DNA of 53,541 nt from Sphingomonadales bacterium CG_4_10_14_3_um_filter_58_15 (GCA_002783865.1 PFJE01000171.1:1-53541); one strand, 5' to 3'. Shown: positions 44,483 through 53,101, numbered from the stretch's first letter. The notes: generated by a model from the letters alone, not told the origin. Translations and numbers: made by a program.

Positions 44483-46933
44483 GTGTCGGACAAGTTCAGA
44501 GTAGTCATTATCGGGTCCGGACCAGCGGGCATGAGTGCCGCTGGGCGTGCCGCACAGCTGAAGCTGAAGCATGTGTTGCTGGAAAAAACCGATCATCTTT
44601 CCGACACCATCTATAAATATCAAAAGGGCAAGCATGTCATGGCGACGCCGAGCCAACTGGTGCTGCGCTCTGATATGGATTTTGACGCGGGCAAGCGCGA
44701 GGCGATTCTCGAGACATGGGATGCGCAAACCGCCAGCCACGGCGTCAATGTCATGTACAAGGCCGAACCGGTGAAGATCGAGGGTGATGAAGGCAATTTC
44801 ACCATCACCCTGAAAAACGGCGAGACGGTGCAGACCGAGACGATCGTGATGGCGATTGGTACCCAGGGCAATCCCAACCTTTTGCGTTGCCCCGGCGGTG
44901 ACAACAAGCTGGTGCAATATCAACTCGACGATCCCGGTGAATATTATGACGAGCATATCACCGTGATCGGATCGGGTGATGCGGGTATCGAGAATGCACT
45001 TGGTCTCGCCGCCGACGCGGCGCAGAATAATGTCGTCACGATTCTCAACCGCTCGGCGGATTTTGCCCGCGCCAAGAAGGCCAATGTCAAGCTGCTGATG
45101 GAAGCGGGCGAACAGGGCAAGATCATCGTCCGCAACGAGACCACCCCGGCCGAGGTCAGGGATGGTGAACTGGTGCTGGAAACCCGCGATGGTCAGGAAA
45201 CCATAAAATGCGACCGGATCATCGCTCGTATGGGCAGCGCCCCGCCGCGCAAATTCGTCGAGGAATGCGGCATCGAATTTACCAGCGACGACCGTGAGGC
45301 CTATCCCAAACTGTCGCCAGCGTTCGAGAGCACCAAGAAGGGCATCTATGTCATTGGCGCGCTCGCCGGCTATCCGTTGATCAAGCACTGCATGAACCAG
45401 GGCTATGACGTGATCGAATATATCAACGGCAATACTGACCTCAAGCCTGCCGATGAACCGATCCTCGAAGCGAAATTCGGCGACTTGCCCGGAAGCCGGT
45501 CGGTTGATGAATGGCTCGAATTTTTTCGTTCCAATGTGACCATTCTCAACGACCTGTCTCCGCTGCAGATGCGCGAATTCATGCTCGACAGCGAGCCGCA
45601 AAGCTATGAACGGGGCGAAGTGATTTTCGAGAAAAATGATCCGGGAAGCTCGCTGTTTGCCATTGCTCAGGGTTCGGTTGCAGTGGAAATCAATGCCGAT
45701 GACCCGTCGATCACCGTGCCGATCGAGCAGGGTTCGATCTTCGGCGAGGTTGGCCTGATTTCCGGTCGACGGCGCGGCGCTACGATCAAGGCGGCGGAAG
45801 ATGTCATCGTGGTTGAAATTTCGCGCACCGCGGCGCTCAAATTGCAGGCGTCGGTCCCGGCGGCAAAACGCCGGATCACCCAGATTTCGACCGAGCGGCA
45901 ATTGCTGCAGATGTTCGGGTCCGGCCTGACCAAGGAAGATATTGCCGAAGTCGTCGAATCCAGCGAGATCATCAATGTCCGGGCCGGAGAGACGATTATC
46001 GAGGAAGGCGGCGAGGGCAATGACATTTATGTCATCCGGGTCGGCTCGATGGTGGTCGAGAAACAGATTGGCGGCAAGCCGGTGTTTCTGTCCTATCTGC
46101 CGGCCGGCTCCTATGTCGGTGAAATGACCCTGATCGCTGGCGGCTATCGCACCGCGACGGTGAAGGCAGCGATCAAGTCGGAAGTCATCAAGATTAGCGG
46201 CGATGCCTTCAAGAAAGTGCTCGATGCCCATCCCGACCTGATGCGCAAGGCGAAGAAGGAAATGGCCGAGCGGCAAGATATCAACGCCTTTGTCGAAGCG
46301 AAAAAGGACAGTTTCTCGGGCATTGTCGACATGTATTCGGGGATCGCCAATTTCCTCGTCGAGAATGGCATCGGCGAAGCCACCGACGTGCTGCTGATCG
46401 ATGAAAATCTGTGCGTCGGCTGCGACAATTGCGAGAAGGCCTGCGCCGACAGCCATGAGGGCCTGTCGCGGCTCGACCGCGAAGCAGGGCGCACTTATGC
46501 CCATCTGCACGTGCCGACCAGCTGCCGCCACTGCGAGCATCCGCATTGCATGTCCGACTGTCCGCCCGATGCGATTCACCGTGGCCCCGATGGCGAGGTG
46601 TTTATCGACGACAGCTGCATCGGCTGCGGCAATTGCCAGCGCTACTGCCCCTATGGCGTGATCCGCATGGACAAGGTGCCGCCGAAGAAGCCGGGGCTGC
46701 TCAGCTGGCTGTTCTTCGGCGCCGGGCCGGGGCCGGGCGAGCCCGACAAGGCCTGGGCCAAGAAGCACAGCGACCCCGCGGTGGAGAAGCCCAAGAAGGC
46801 GATCAAGTGCGACATGTGCGCCGGGATCAAGGGCGGTCCGGCCTGCGTGCGCGCCTGTCCGACCGGGGCGGCGATCCGCGTGGCACCGGAAGAATTTCTC
46901 ACCGTCGCCAAGCTTGAAGCGGAGGATGTATGA
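44483..46933 (+). CDS. Fused FAD/NAD(P) oxidoreductase, two cNMP-binding domains and 4x[4Fe-4S] module
   Basis: This 816-residue protein joins three parts. Residues 1-320 are a pyridine-nucleotide-disulfide-type oxidoreductase fold with two dinucleotide motifs ('VVIIGSGPAGMSAAG' and 'TVIGSGDAGIENALG'); no CxxC redox pair is present, so it is not thioredoxin reductase. Residues ~355-465 and ~480-590 are two cyclic-nucleotide-binding domains, each keeping the cassette Glu and Arg ('FGEVGLISGRRRGATI' E422/R431; 'VGEMTLIAGGYRTATV' E547/R556). Residues ~640-800 are a DmsB/NrfC-like ferredoxin module with 16 cysteines in four sets (644/647/650/654, 681/684/689/693, 712/715/718/722, 776/779/788/792). 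No signal peptide is seen, so it is cytoplasmic. The start is GTG after GGGGAAG. It heads the operon with cytochrome b-, decaheme- and phosphodiesterase-type genes. Confidence 0.92.
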   Translation: MSDKFRVVIIGSGPAGMSAAGRAAQLKLKHVLLEKTDHLSDTIYKYQKGKHVMATPSQLVLRSDMDFDAGKREAILETWDAQTASHGVNVMYKAEPVKIEGDEGNFTITLKNGETVQTETIVMAIGTQGNPNLLRCPGGDNKLVQYQLDDPGEYYDEHITVIGSGDAGIENALGLAADAAQNNVVTILNRSADFARAKKANVKLLMEAGEQGKIIVRNETTPAEVRDGELVLETRDGQETIKCDRIIARMGSAPPRKFVEECGIEFTSDDREAYPKLSPAFESTKKGIYVIGALAGYPLIKHCMNQGYDVIEYINGNTDLKPADEPILEAKFGDLPGSRSVDEWLEFFRSNVTILNDLSPLQMREFMLDSEPQSYERGEVIFEKNDPGSSLFAIAQGSVAVEINADDPSITVPIEQGSIFGEVGLISGRRRGATIKAAEDVIVVEISRTAALKLQASVPAAKRRITQISTERQLLQMFGSGLTKEDIAEVVESSEIINVRAGETIIEEGGEGNDIYVIRVGSMVVEKQIGGKPVFLSYLPAGSYVGEMTLIAGGYRTATVKAAIKSEVIKISGDAFKKVLDAHPDLMRKAKKEMAERQDINAFVEAKKDSFSGIVDMYSGIANFLVENGIGEATDVLLIDENLCVGCDNCEKACADSHEGLSRLDREAGRTYAHLHVPTSCRHCEHPHCMSDCPPDAIHRGPDGEVFIDDSCIGCGNCQRYCPYGVIRMDKVPPKKPGLLSWLFFGAGPGPGEPDKAWAKKHSDPAVEKPKKAIKCDMCAGIKGGPACVRACPTGAAIRVAPEEFLTVAKLEAEDV

Positions 46934-47082
46934 GCCTGTCTCGTTCCGTTCAATCCGTTGGTCATCCTGCCGTTCGTGCTGAGCTTGTCGAAGCATGGCG
47001 TCTTGCCAGCTGTCCTTCGACAGGCTCAGGACGAACGGCGGGGAGAAACGCCGAATCACTTCCAGCAGGGGGACCCGTCTAA
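46930..47082 (+). CDS. 50-codon ORF bridging two redox genes and reading through a repeat
   Basis: This ORF is below the track cut-off. Its ATG (46930) overlaps the preceding stop as ATGA and has GGAGG four bases upstream. Its TAA (47080-47082) overlaps the next gene's ATG as TAATG. The translation contains 'PAVRAELVEAWRLASCPSTG', the peptide this repeat yields when read in this frame, and no conserved domain. It may be translated only to keep ribosomes moving from the oxidoreductase gene to the cytochrome b gene across the inserted repeat. Whether a stable peptide exists is unknown. Confidence 0.45.
   Translation: MSLSRSVQSVGHPAVRAELVEAWRLASCPSTGSGRTAGRNAESLPAGGPV
46970..47038. repeat. Dispersed inverted repeat inside the redox operon
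   Basis: CCGTTCGTGCTGAGCTTG-TCGAAG (46970-46993) and CTTCGACAGGC-TCAGGACGAACGG (47015-47038) are imperfect inverted copies, 24 bp each, around a 21 bp centre. The sequence is the well-known proteobacterial dispersed repeat whose shadow translations read 'LSLSKD' and 'LRQAQHER'; both peptides appear in the minus-strand ORF over this spot. In RNA it would form a long hairpin between two genes of one operon. Confidence 0.85.
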
Positions 47083-47963
47083 TGGCCAGCAACGCCATCA
47101 CCGCCCCGCCCGCCCGCAAGAAGGTCGCGATGCATGACGGTTTCCTGAAACATGCCGGCTACCGCTGGCTGAAGATTTCATCGGCGCTCATGCTGATCTG
47201 CATCGTCAGCTATATCTTCATCGACGTCTCGCCGCGCCACAATGGCGGCAGCTGGTATGGCTATACGCTGGGCACCATCGGCGCGCTGCTGATTCTCTGG
47301 CTGACCATGCTGGGCGTGCGCAAGCGGGCGATGACGCCGGGCCAATGGTCGCTCAAGGCCTGGACATCGGCGCATATCTATCTCGGGCTGAGCCTGATCG
47401 TCATCGGCACGCTGCACACCGGCTTCCAGCTCGGCTGGAACATCCACACCGCTGCCTATATATTCATGATGATCGTGATCATTTCCGGCATCGTCGGCAT
47501 CTATTTCTATGCAACCATTCCCAAGGCGCTGTCCGACAATCGCGACGAGATGACCGAGACGGAAATGCTCGAAAATCTGCGGTCGCTCGACCGGCAATTG
47601 CACGAGGCGGCGCAGCCCCTGTCGGCGGAACATGCCACTCTGGTGCTGCAGTCGCTCGAGCAGGATCCGTTCGGCGGCGGCTTCTTCCAGCGGATTTCCG
47701 GTCGCTATCCGGATTGCGCCACCCGGCAGGCGCAGGCGGACCTGCGCCGCGAGCGCGCCTATCAGCCGAAAATGGGCGGCGATGATCCGCTCGACAAGGT
47801 CGATGCCCTGCTCGAGAAAAAGGAAGCGACGCTGGCCCGGGTTCGCCGCCATCTCAAGCTCAAGGCGATGCTGCAGGTCTGGCTGTTCATCCATGTGCCG
47901 ATGACCTTCGCTCTGATCGCCTCGCTGACCGCGCATATCATCAGCGTGTTTTTCTACTGGTAG
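47082..47963 (+). CDS. Membrane protein with di-heme cytochrome b-like histidine pairs
   Basis: The 293-residue protein has about five membrane helices (roughly 31-50, 60-78, 96-113, 122-145, 264-290) and a ~115-residue soluble segment before the last helix. Two helices carry histidine pairs spaced exactly 14 residues: H98/H112 ('SAHIYLGLSLIVIGTLH') and H271/H285 ('IHVPMTFALIASLTAH'). This is the pattern by which cytochrome b proteins hold two haems across the membrane. I infer a quinol- or electron-passing subunit linking the cytoplasmic Fe-S protein to the periplasmic decaheme protein. The ATG at 47082 has AGGGGGA upstream; the track start at 46995 lies in the repeat. Confidence 0.8.
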   Translation: MASNAITAPPARKKVAMHDGFLKHAGYRWLKISSALMLICIVSYIFIDVSPRHNGGSWYGYTLGTIGALLILWLTMLGVRKRAMTPGQWSLKAWTSAHIYLGLSLIVIGTLHTGFQLGWNIHTAAYIFMMIVIISGIVGIYFYATIPKALSDNRDEMTETEMLENLRSLDRQLHEAAQPLSAEHATLVLQSLEQDPFGGGFFQRISGRYPDCATRQAQADLRRERAYQPKMGGDDPLDKVDALLEKKEATLARVRRHLKLKAMLQVWLFIHVPMTFALIASLTAHIISVFFYW

Positions 47964-47978
47964 GATGGAGAGCCCAGC

Positions 47979-49784
47979 ATGACCTTCATCGTCCGCCAGA
48001 TAGCGACCACCGCCGACGGCCGGGAAATTATCCGGTCCAACCCGTTCCCTGCCGATGAGATCGGCATTGGTCGCAGCACCACGAATGCGATCCACCTGCC
48101 CGATCTTGCGGTCAATCCGGACCATGCCACGATTCGCAAGCGCGACGACGGCCAGATCATTGTCGAAAGCAGCTCCGGCCAGAATTTCACGCTCGATGGC
48201 AAGCACCGGATTTCGGTGACGATCAATCCGTCTGCCGGCGCAGAACTGGGCTTCGGCGGCCATGTCATTATCGTCAGCGAAGAGGGCGATGATATCGTCC
48301 TGACGGTCAAGCGGGTCGAGGCCCTGTCCGATTCCGCCGAAATCCGCAGCGAATCGACACTCTACACGCTCAAGGGGCTGCTTCCGGGCAAACGGCTCAG
48401 CGCTTGGGGTTTCATCGCGCTGGTGCTCGCCGCGTTTCTGGTATGGCCGATCTATACATGGGCAACCTGGCGCGGGGTTGAGGAACGGCCCGACCAGTTT
48501 TACGCCGACACCATGTGGTCGTCCGGCCCGCTGAGCAGTGCGCATCATGCGCTGGAGAAAGATTGTCAGGCCTGTCACGTCGATGCGTTTGTCACGGTGA
48601 CGGACAACACTTGTCTCACCTGTCATGAAGAGGACGCGCATGACCATGCGGCGAAACCGCGTCTGCTGACCGCACGCGGCGGACCGGAAGGGTTGGAGGT
48701 GATTGGCGCGACCTTTGCGGCGGCCTTCAACAAGCCGCCGGGCAGGTGTGTCGAATGTCACAGCGAGCATGAAGGCAGCGGTGCTATGGAACCGACGGCG
48801 CAAAAATTCTGCGCGGATTGCCATGATGGGATGGATAGGCGCTTGACCGATACAAAACTGGAAAATGCATCGGACTTTGGCATATCCCATCCGCAGTTCC
48901 GGCCGGCCGTGCTGGTGACCCCGGGAGGCAAAAACCCGCCGCGCAAGCGTGTCTCGCTTGATCAGAAGCCCACCGAAAATAATGGCCTCAAATTCCCCCA
49001 TGATGTGCATTTGTCAAAGACCGGCGGTGTCGCGCAAATGGGTCGGCGACTGTCGACAACCTATGGCTTCGGCGATTCGCTGGTTTGCAAGGATTGTCAC
49101 ACAGCCGATCCGAAGGGTGTGCGGTTTGAACCGGTCGATATGAAGGAAGACTGCAGCATGTGCCACAGCCTGGCGTTCGACGAGATCGGCGGCACTGTGA
49201 GGACGTTGCGGCACGGCGAACCGGCAATGGTCCAAGCCGATCTCAGAGCTTATTATCGCTCCACCCGCCCGACCCGGCCGATCAATCTCGGCGGTATGAA
49301 GCGGCGGCGTCCGGGGACGGACAACGAGGCTCGGGTCGCCAGCGATTATGCCCGCGCCGTCCAGTTCCGCCCGAGCCGCGCCAATATGGCGATCAGCCAG
49401 GTCTTCTCGCGCGGCGGCGCCTGCTATGACTGCCATGGCGTCACCCCGCCGACCGCCCGTGGCCGGGTAGATTATGGCATCATGCCAGTGACCCAGACCG
49501 ATCGCTATATGCACAATGGCTGGTTCAGCCATGAGGCGCATAACGACGAAAAATGCACCAGCTGCCACAACGCACCGGCATCCAAGAGCGCCGAAGATCT
49601 GCTGTTGCCCGGGATCAAGACCTGCCGCGAATGTCATGGCGGCGAATTCCAGAAAGCGTCGGATGTGCCCTCGACCTGTGCGATGTGCCATGACTATCAC
49701 GCCGATGATGGCGCGCCCTGGCTGATCAGGGAAGAACAGAAAGACAAACAGCAAAAGCCGGATAAAAAGATTGCGCGTCGATAG
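47979..49784 (+). CDS. FHA domain-transmembrane-decaheme cytochrome c fusion
   Basis: The 601-residue protein begins with an FHA domain (about residues 27-95: 'IGIGRSTTNAIHLPDLAVNP', then DHATI), then one membrane helix (about 141-162, 'LSAWGFIALVLAAFLVWPIY'). A periplasmic part follows with ten CxxCH haem sites: C196, C212, C257, C278, C370, C392, C482, C526, C549 and C567. Many extra histidines could be distal ligands. FHA domains bind phosphothreonine; here the usual Ser before the conserved His is Asn ('VNPDH'), so binding is uncertain. N-in/C-out topology puts the FHA in the cytoplasm and the haems in the periplasm. It follows the cytochrome b-like gene by 15 nt. Confidence 0.93.
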   Translation: MTFIVRQIATTADGREIIRSNPFPADEIGIGRSTTNAIHLPDLAVNPDHATIRKRDDGQIIVESSSGQNFTLDGKHRISVTINPSAGAELGFGGHVIIVSEEGDDIVLTVKRVEALSDSAEIRSESTLYTLKGLLPGKRLSAWGFIALVLAAFLVWPIYTWATWRGVEERPDQFYADTMWSSGPLSSAHHALEKDCQACHVDAFVTVTDNTCLTCHEEDAHDHAAKPRLLTARGGPEGLEVIGATFAAAFNKPPGRCVECHSEHEGSGAMEPTAQKFCADCHDGMDRRLTDTKLENASDFGISHPQFRPAVLVTPGGKNPPRKRVSLDQKPTENNGLKFPHDVHLSKTGGVAQMGRRLSTTYGFGDSLVCKDCHTADPKGVRFEPVDMKEDCSMCHSLAFDEIGGTVRTLRHGEPAMVQADLRAYYRSTRPTRPINLGGMKRRRPGTDNEARVASDYARAVQFRPSRANMAISQVFSRGGACYDCHGVTPPTARGRVDYGIMPVTQTDRYMHNGWFSHEAHNDEKCTSCHNAPASKSAEDLLLPGIKTCRECHGGEFQKASDVPSTCAMCHDYHADDGAPWLIREEQKDKQQKPDKKIARR

Positions 49785-49811
49785 CGCAACCGGCCCAAGG
49801 GGAGAGCGTCC

Positions 49812-50660
49812 ATGCTAATGGCGCAGATTACCGATATTCATCTGGGGTTTGACCCGGACAATCCGGCGGAATTCAACCGCAAGCGGCTCGATCAGGCGAT
49901 CAAGACGATTTGCGCGATGACGCCGCAGCCCGATCTGCTACTGGCCACCGGCGATCTCGTCGATCGCGGTGATCAGGAAAGCTACCGCCGGCTGGAAAAT
50001 GCCTTGTCCGTCGTCCCGTTCCCGGTGCACATGTGCATGGGCAATCACGATCTGCGGGCACCGTTCCGCAAACAGTTCCCCAAGGTGCCGACGGCGGACG
50101 GCTTCGTCCAATATGAGGTCGATACGCCGGCGCTCCGCTTGCTGATTCTCGATACTTTGGAAGAGGGCCGGCATGGCGGCGCCTTCTGCGAAACCCGCGC
50201 GGCCTGGCTTGCGGCAAGACTGACGGAGAAAACCGACAAGCCGACGATCCTGATCCTGCACCATCCGCCGGTGGAAAGCGGCATCGAGTGGATGACCACC
50301 CACCCGGACGAGCCATGGGTGACCCGGCTCGCGGATACGGTTGCCGGGCATGATCAGGTCAAGGGTATGATCACCGGCCATTTGCATCGCAATATTTCAA
50401 CCTGGTGGGGCGATATCAGTCTGGCGGTTTGCGCCTCGACCGCGCCGCAGGTCGCTCTCGATCTAAAGCCCATTGATCCCGACCATCCCGATGGCCGCAA
50501 CATGATTGTCGCCGACCCGCCAGCGATTGCCCTGCATTATTGGAATGGCCGTCAGCTGGTCAGTCATTTCGAAAATGCAGAGGAACATGTCATGCTGGCC
50601 CGCTATGACGAGACTCTGCAGCCGCTGGTGCGCGCGCTGCTCGACGAGCGACCGGAATAG
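49812..50660 (+). CDS. Class III cyclic-nucleotide phosphodiesterase (CpdA-like)
   Basis: The 282-residue calcineurin-like metallophosphoesterase has all the dinuclear-metal motifs: 'QITDIHLGF', 'LLATGDLVDRGD', 'CMGNHDLR', 'LILHHPPVESG' and 'MITGHLHRNIS'. These, and the length, match CpdA-type enzymes that hydrolyse cAMP and related 3',5'-cyclic nucleotides. It lies 27 nt after the decaheme gene in an operon whose first gene has two cNMP-binding domains, which strengthens the assignment to a cyclic nucleotide. Some relatives act on other phosphodiesters, so the substrate is still inferred. Confidence 0.87.
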   Translation: MLMAQITDIHLGFDPDNPAEFNRKRLDQAIKTICAMTPQPDLLLATGDLVDRGDQESYRRLENALSVVPFPVHMCMGNHDLRAPFRKQFPKVPTADGFVQYEVDTPALRLLILDTLEEGRHGGAFCETRAAWLAARLTEKTDKPTILILHHPPVESGIEWMTTHPDEPWVTRLADTVAGHDQVKGMITGHLHRNISTWWGDISLAVCASTAPQVALDLKPIDPDHPDGRNMIVADPPAIALHYWNGRQLVSHFENAEEHVMLARYDETLQPLVRALLDERPE

Positions 50661-50831
50661 CCCTTCGCCGCGATGTTGTTCATCGACCGGAAAGCGTCGT
50701 TCGTCTAAAATTTGATTTCCACAGCAACCTTTTTTGCGTTTCCGCTCCGCTTTGGCTAGACACAGGGCAATTGCGCCTCGCGCGCATTTTCAGCGATCGG
50801 CGACGCCGGCTCGATATTTGGAGAACTAGTA

Positions 50832-53075
50832 ATGCGATTCACCCTTTCCACCCGCAAATTTTTTCTGGGCGTGTCCAGCGCCGCGCTGTTCGGCGCGACC
50901 GCCACACCCGCTCTGGCCGACGATCATGGAAAAAAAATGACAACAGCGGAATTGAACAAGATGAGCGCGATGCGAGCGGCACCAGCCGAAGCCACCGAGA
51001 ATAGCATCCTCCAGTCCTGGACCGGCCCCTATGACGGCGTTCCCCCGTGGGATGAAGTCAAGGTCGCGGATTTCCCGCAGGCTTTTCAGGTCACGATGGA
51101 CAAGATCCAGGCCGAGGTGAACGCGATCCGCGACAATCCGGCACCGGCAACCTTTGAAAATTTCACCGTGCCGATGGAACTGGTTGGCAATGAAGCCAAT
51201 AATCTCTTCTCGATCTGGGGCGTCCATAGCAGCAACCTCTCGAACGAAGAGGTCCGCGAAATCCAGGGCGAATGGCTACCGAAAGTCTCCGCCTTCTTCG
51301 ACCAGCTGACGCTCGATCCGAAATTGCTCGCCAAGACCAAGGCGGTATACGACAACCGCGAGACCGCCGGCCTCGATGCCAAGCAGATGCGGCTGGTCGA
51401 GCGCAATTACGAGCAGCTGGTCCGCGACGGCGCGCTGCTCGGTGACGCCGACAAAGCGCAGCTGATCGCCTATAATACCGAATTGTCGAAGGCGTTTAAC
51501 GACTTCTCCAACAAGGTATTGGCCGATGAGGAAACCTTCATCTTCCTGACCGACGAAGCCGATCTCGCCGGCCTGCCGGACAGTTTTGTCGCCTCGCTTG
51601 CAGAAGCAGCGGAAGAGCAGGGCAAGACCGGCTGGGCGCTGAAAAACACCCGCTCGGTGATGCAGCCCTTCCTGGAAAACAGCACCCGCCGCGACCTGCG
51701 CGAGCAGGTCTATACCGCCTATGTCAACCGCGGCGACAATGGCGGCGAGAATGACACCAACGCGACGATCGCGAAGATCCTGAAGCTGCGCGCGGACCGC
51801 GCCAAGCTGCTCGGCTTCGAGACCCACGCCCATTACCGCATGGCAGACACGATGGCGAAGGAACCGGACGCGGCGATGGACCTGATGATGCAGGTCTGGC
51901 CAGCCGCCGTCGCCCGGGTGAAGGAAGAGGTCGCCGACATGCAGGCGATTGCCGACGCTGAAGGCGCCGGCATCACCATCGCGCCGTGGGACTATCGCTA
52001 TTATGCCGAGAAGGTGCGCAAGGAAAAATATGATCTCGATTCCGCCGAGATCAAACCCTATTTCCAGCTCGACAAGATGATGGATGCCCTGTTCGACGCA
52101 GCGGGCAAGCTCTACGGGCTGACCTTCACCGAAACCACCGGCAGCATCCCGGTCTTCGATCCGGAAGTCCGCACCTTTGAAGTCAAGCGCGGCGACAAGG
52201 TGATCGGCGTCCAGTATTTCGACAATTACGCTCGTCAGGGCAAGCGCTCGGGCGCGTGGATGACCACCTACAAGGACAAGTACAAGCTGGGCGGCCAGAA
52301 CAATTATTCCGCCACTTCGAACAACAATAATTTCGTCAAGGGCGGCGACGGCGAGCCGACGCTGATCAGCCTCGACGATGCGCAGACGCTGTTCCACGAA
52401 TTCGGTCACGCGCTGCACTATCTCAACTATGACATCACCTATCCCGGCCTCGGCGGCACGCCGCGCGATTTCGTCGAATATCCGAGCCAGGTGAACGAGA
52501 ACTGGCTGATGACGCCCTATATCCTGTCCAACTATGCGCTCCACTACAAGACCGGCGAGCCGATCCCGAAGGAGCTGGTCGACAAGATCCAGGCCTCCAA
52601 GACCTTCAACGAGGGCTTTTCGACGGTGGAATATCTGTCTTCGGCGATTGTCGACATGAAGCTGCACAACCGCGAGACCCCGGTCACCGACCCGGACAAG
52701 TTCGAGCGCGAAACGCTGACCGAAATCGGCATGCCGAAAGAAATCGTGATGCGGCACCGGCTGCCGCAGTTCAACCATCTGTTCTCGTCCGACGCCTATT
52801 CGGCCGGCTATTACAGCTATCTCTGGTCGGAAACGATGGACGCCGACACCTGGGCCGCGTTTGAAGAAGCGGGCAGCCCGTGGGACAAGACAACCGCCGA
52901 GCGCTTCCGCACGATCCTGCTGTCGACCGGCAACGAGACCGACCGCAAGGAAGCCTACCGCAAATTCCGCGGCCGCGATCCGGAGGTTAAATATATCCTG
53001 AAGAAGCGCGGGTTCCCGGTACCGGGAGAGAGCGCCGATGCGGCCAAGGGCGGTAAGGATGGGGCGACCAAATAG
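50832..53075 (+). CDS. dcp: Secreted M3-family peptidyl-dipeptidase
   Basis: Dcp removes dipeptides from the C-terminus of short peptides. The 747-residue protein has a signal peptide ('KFFLGVSSAALFGATATPAL', then ADD), so it acts in the periplasm, unlike E. coli Dcp, which is cytoplasmic. The zinc motif HExxH is in 'TLFHEFGHALHYLNYD' near residue 522, with the third ligand Glu in 'DFVEYPSQVNENW'. 'FNHLFSSDAYSAGYYSYLWS' near the C-terminus is the conserved substrate-binding segment. It has its own 171 bp upstream gap and a strong terminator, so it is probably a single-gene transcript. Confidence 0.93.
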   Translation: MRFTLSTRKFFLGVSSAALFGATATPALADDHGKKMTTAELNKMSAMRAAPAEATENSILQSWTGPYDGVPPWDEVKVADFPQAFQVTMDKIQAEVNAIRDNPAPATFENFTVPMELVGNEANNLFSIWGVHSSNLSNEEVREIQGEWLPKVSAFFDQLTLDPKLLAKTKAVYDNRETAGLDAKQMRLVERNYEQLVRDGALLGDADKAQLIAYNTELSKAFNDFSNKVLADEETFIFLTDEADLAGLPDSFVASLAEAAEEQGKTGWALKNTRSVMQPFLENSTRRDLREQVYTAYVNRGDNGGENDTNATIAKILKLRADRAKLLGFETHAHYRMADTMAKEPDAAMDLMMQVWPAAVARVKEEVADMQAIADAEGAGITIAPWDYRYYAEKVRKEKYDLDSAEIKPYFQLDKMMDALFDAAGKLYGLTFTETTGSIPVFDPEVRTFEVKRGDKVIGVQYFDNYARQGKRSGAWMTTYKDKYKLGGQNNYSATSNNNNFVKGGDGEPTLISLDDAQTLFHEFGHALHYLNYDITYPGLGGTPRDFVEYPSQVNENWLMTPYILSNYALHYKTGEPIPKELVDKIQASKTFNEGFSTVEYLSSAIVDMKLHNRETPVTDPDKFERETLTEIGMPKEIVMRHRLPQFNHLFSSDAYSAGYYSYLWSETMDADTWAAFEEAGSPWDKTTAERFRTILLSTGNETDRKEAYRKFRGRDPEVKYILKKRGFPVPGESADAAKGGKDGATK

Positions 53076-53101
53076 GCCTGCCGCTATCGGGATGAAATAT
53101 G

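Noticed and set aside
44483-45440. Thioredoxin reductase assignment for the N-terminal part of the fusion
   Set aside because: The fold motifs fit, but there is no CxxC redox pair in the NAD(P) domain, so a disulfide reductase role is not supported.
44417-47119. 900-residue minus-strand ORF opposite the redox fusion gene
   Set aside because: It is an antisense shadow of the 816-residue gene, whose domains are clear on the plus strand. Its N-terminal peptides 'FVLSLSKD' and 'LRQAQHER' come from the dispersed repeat.
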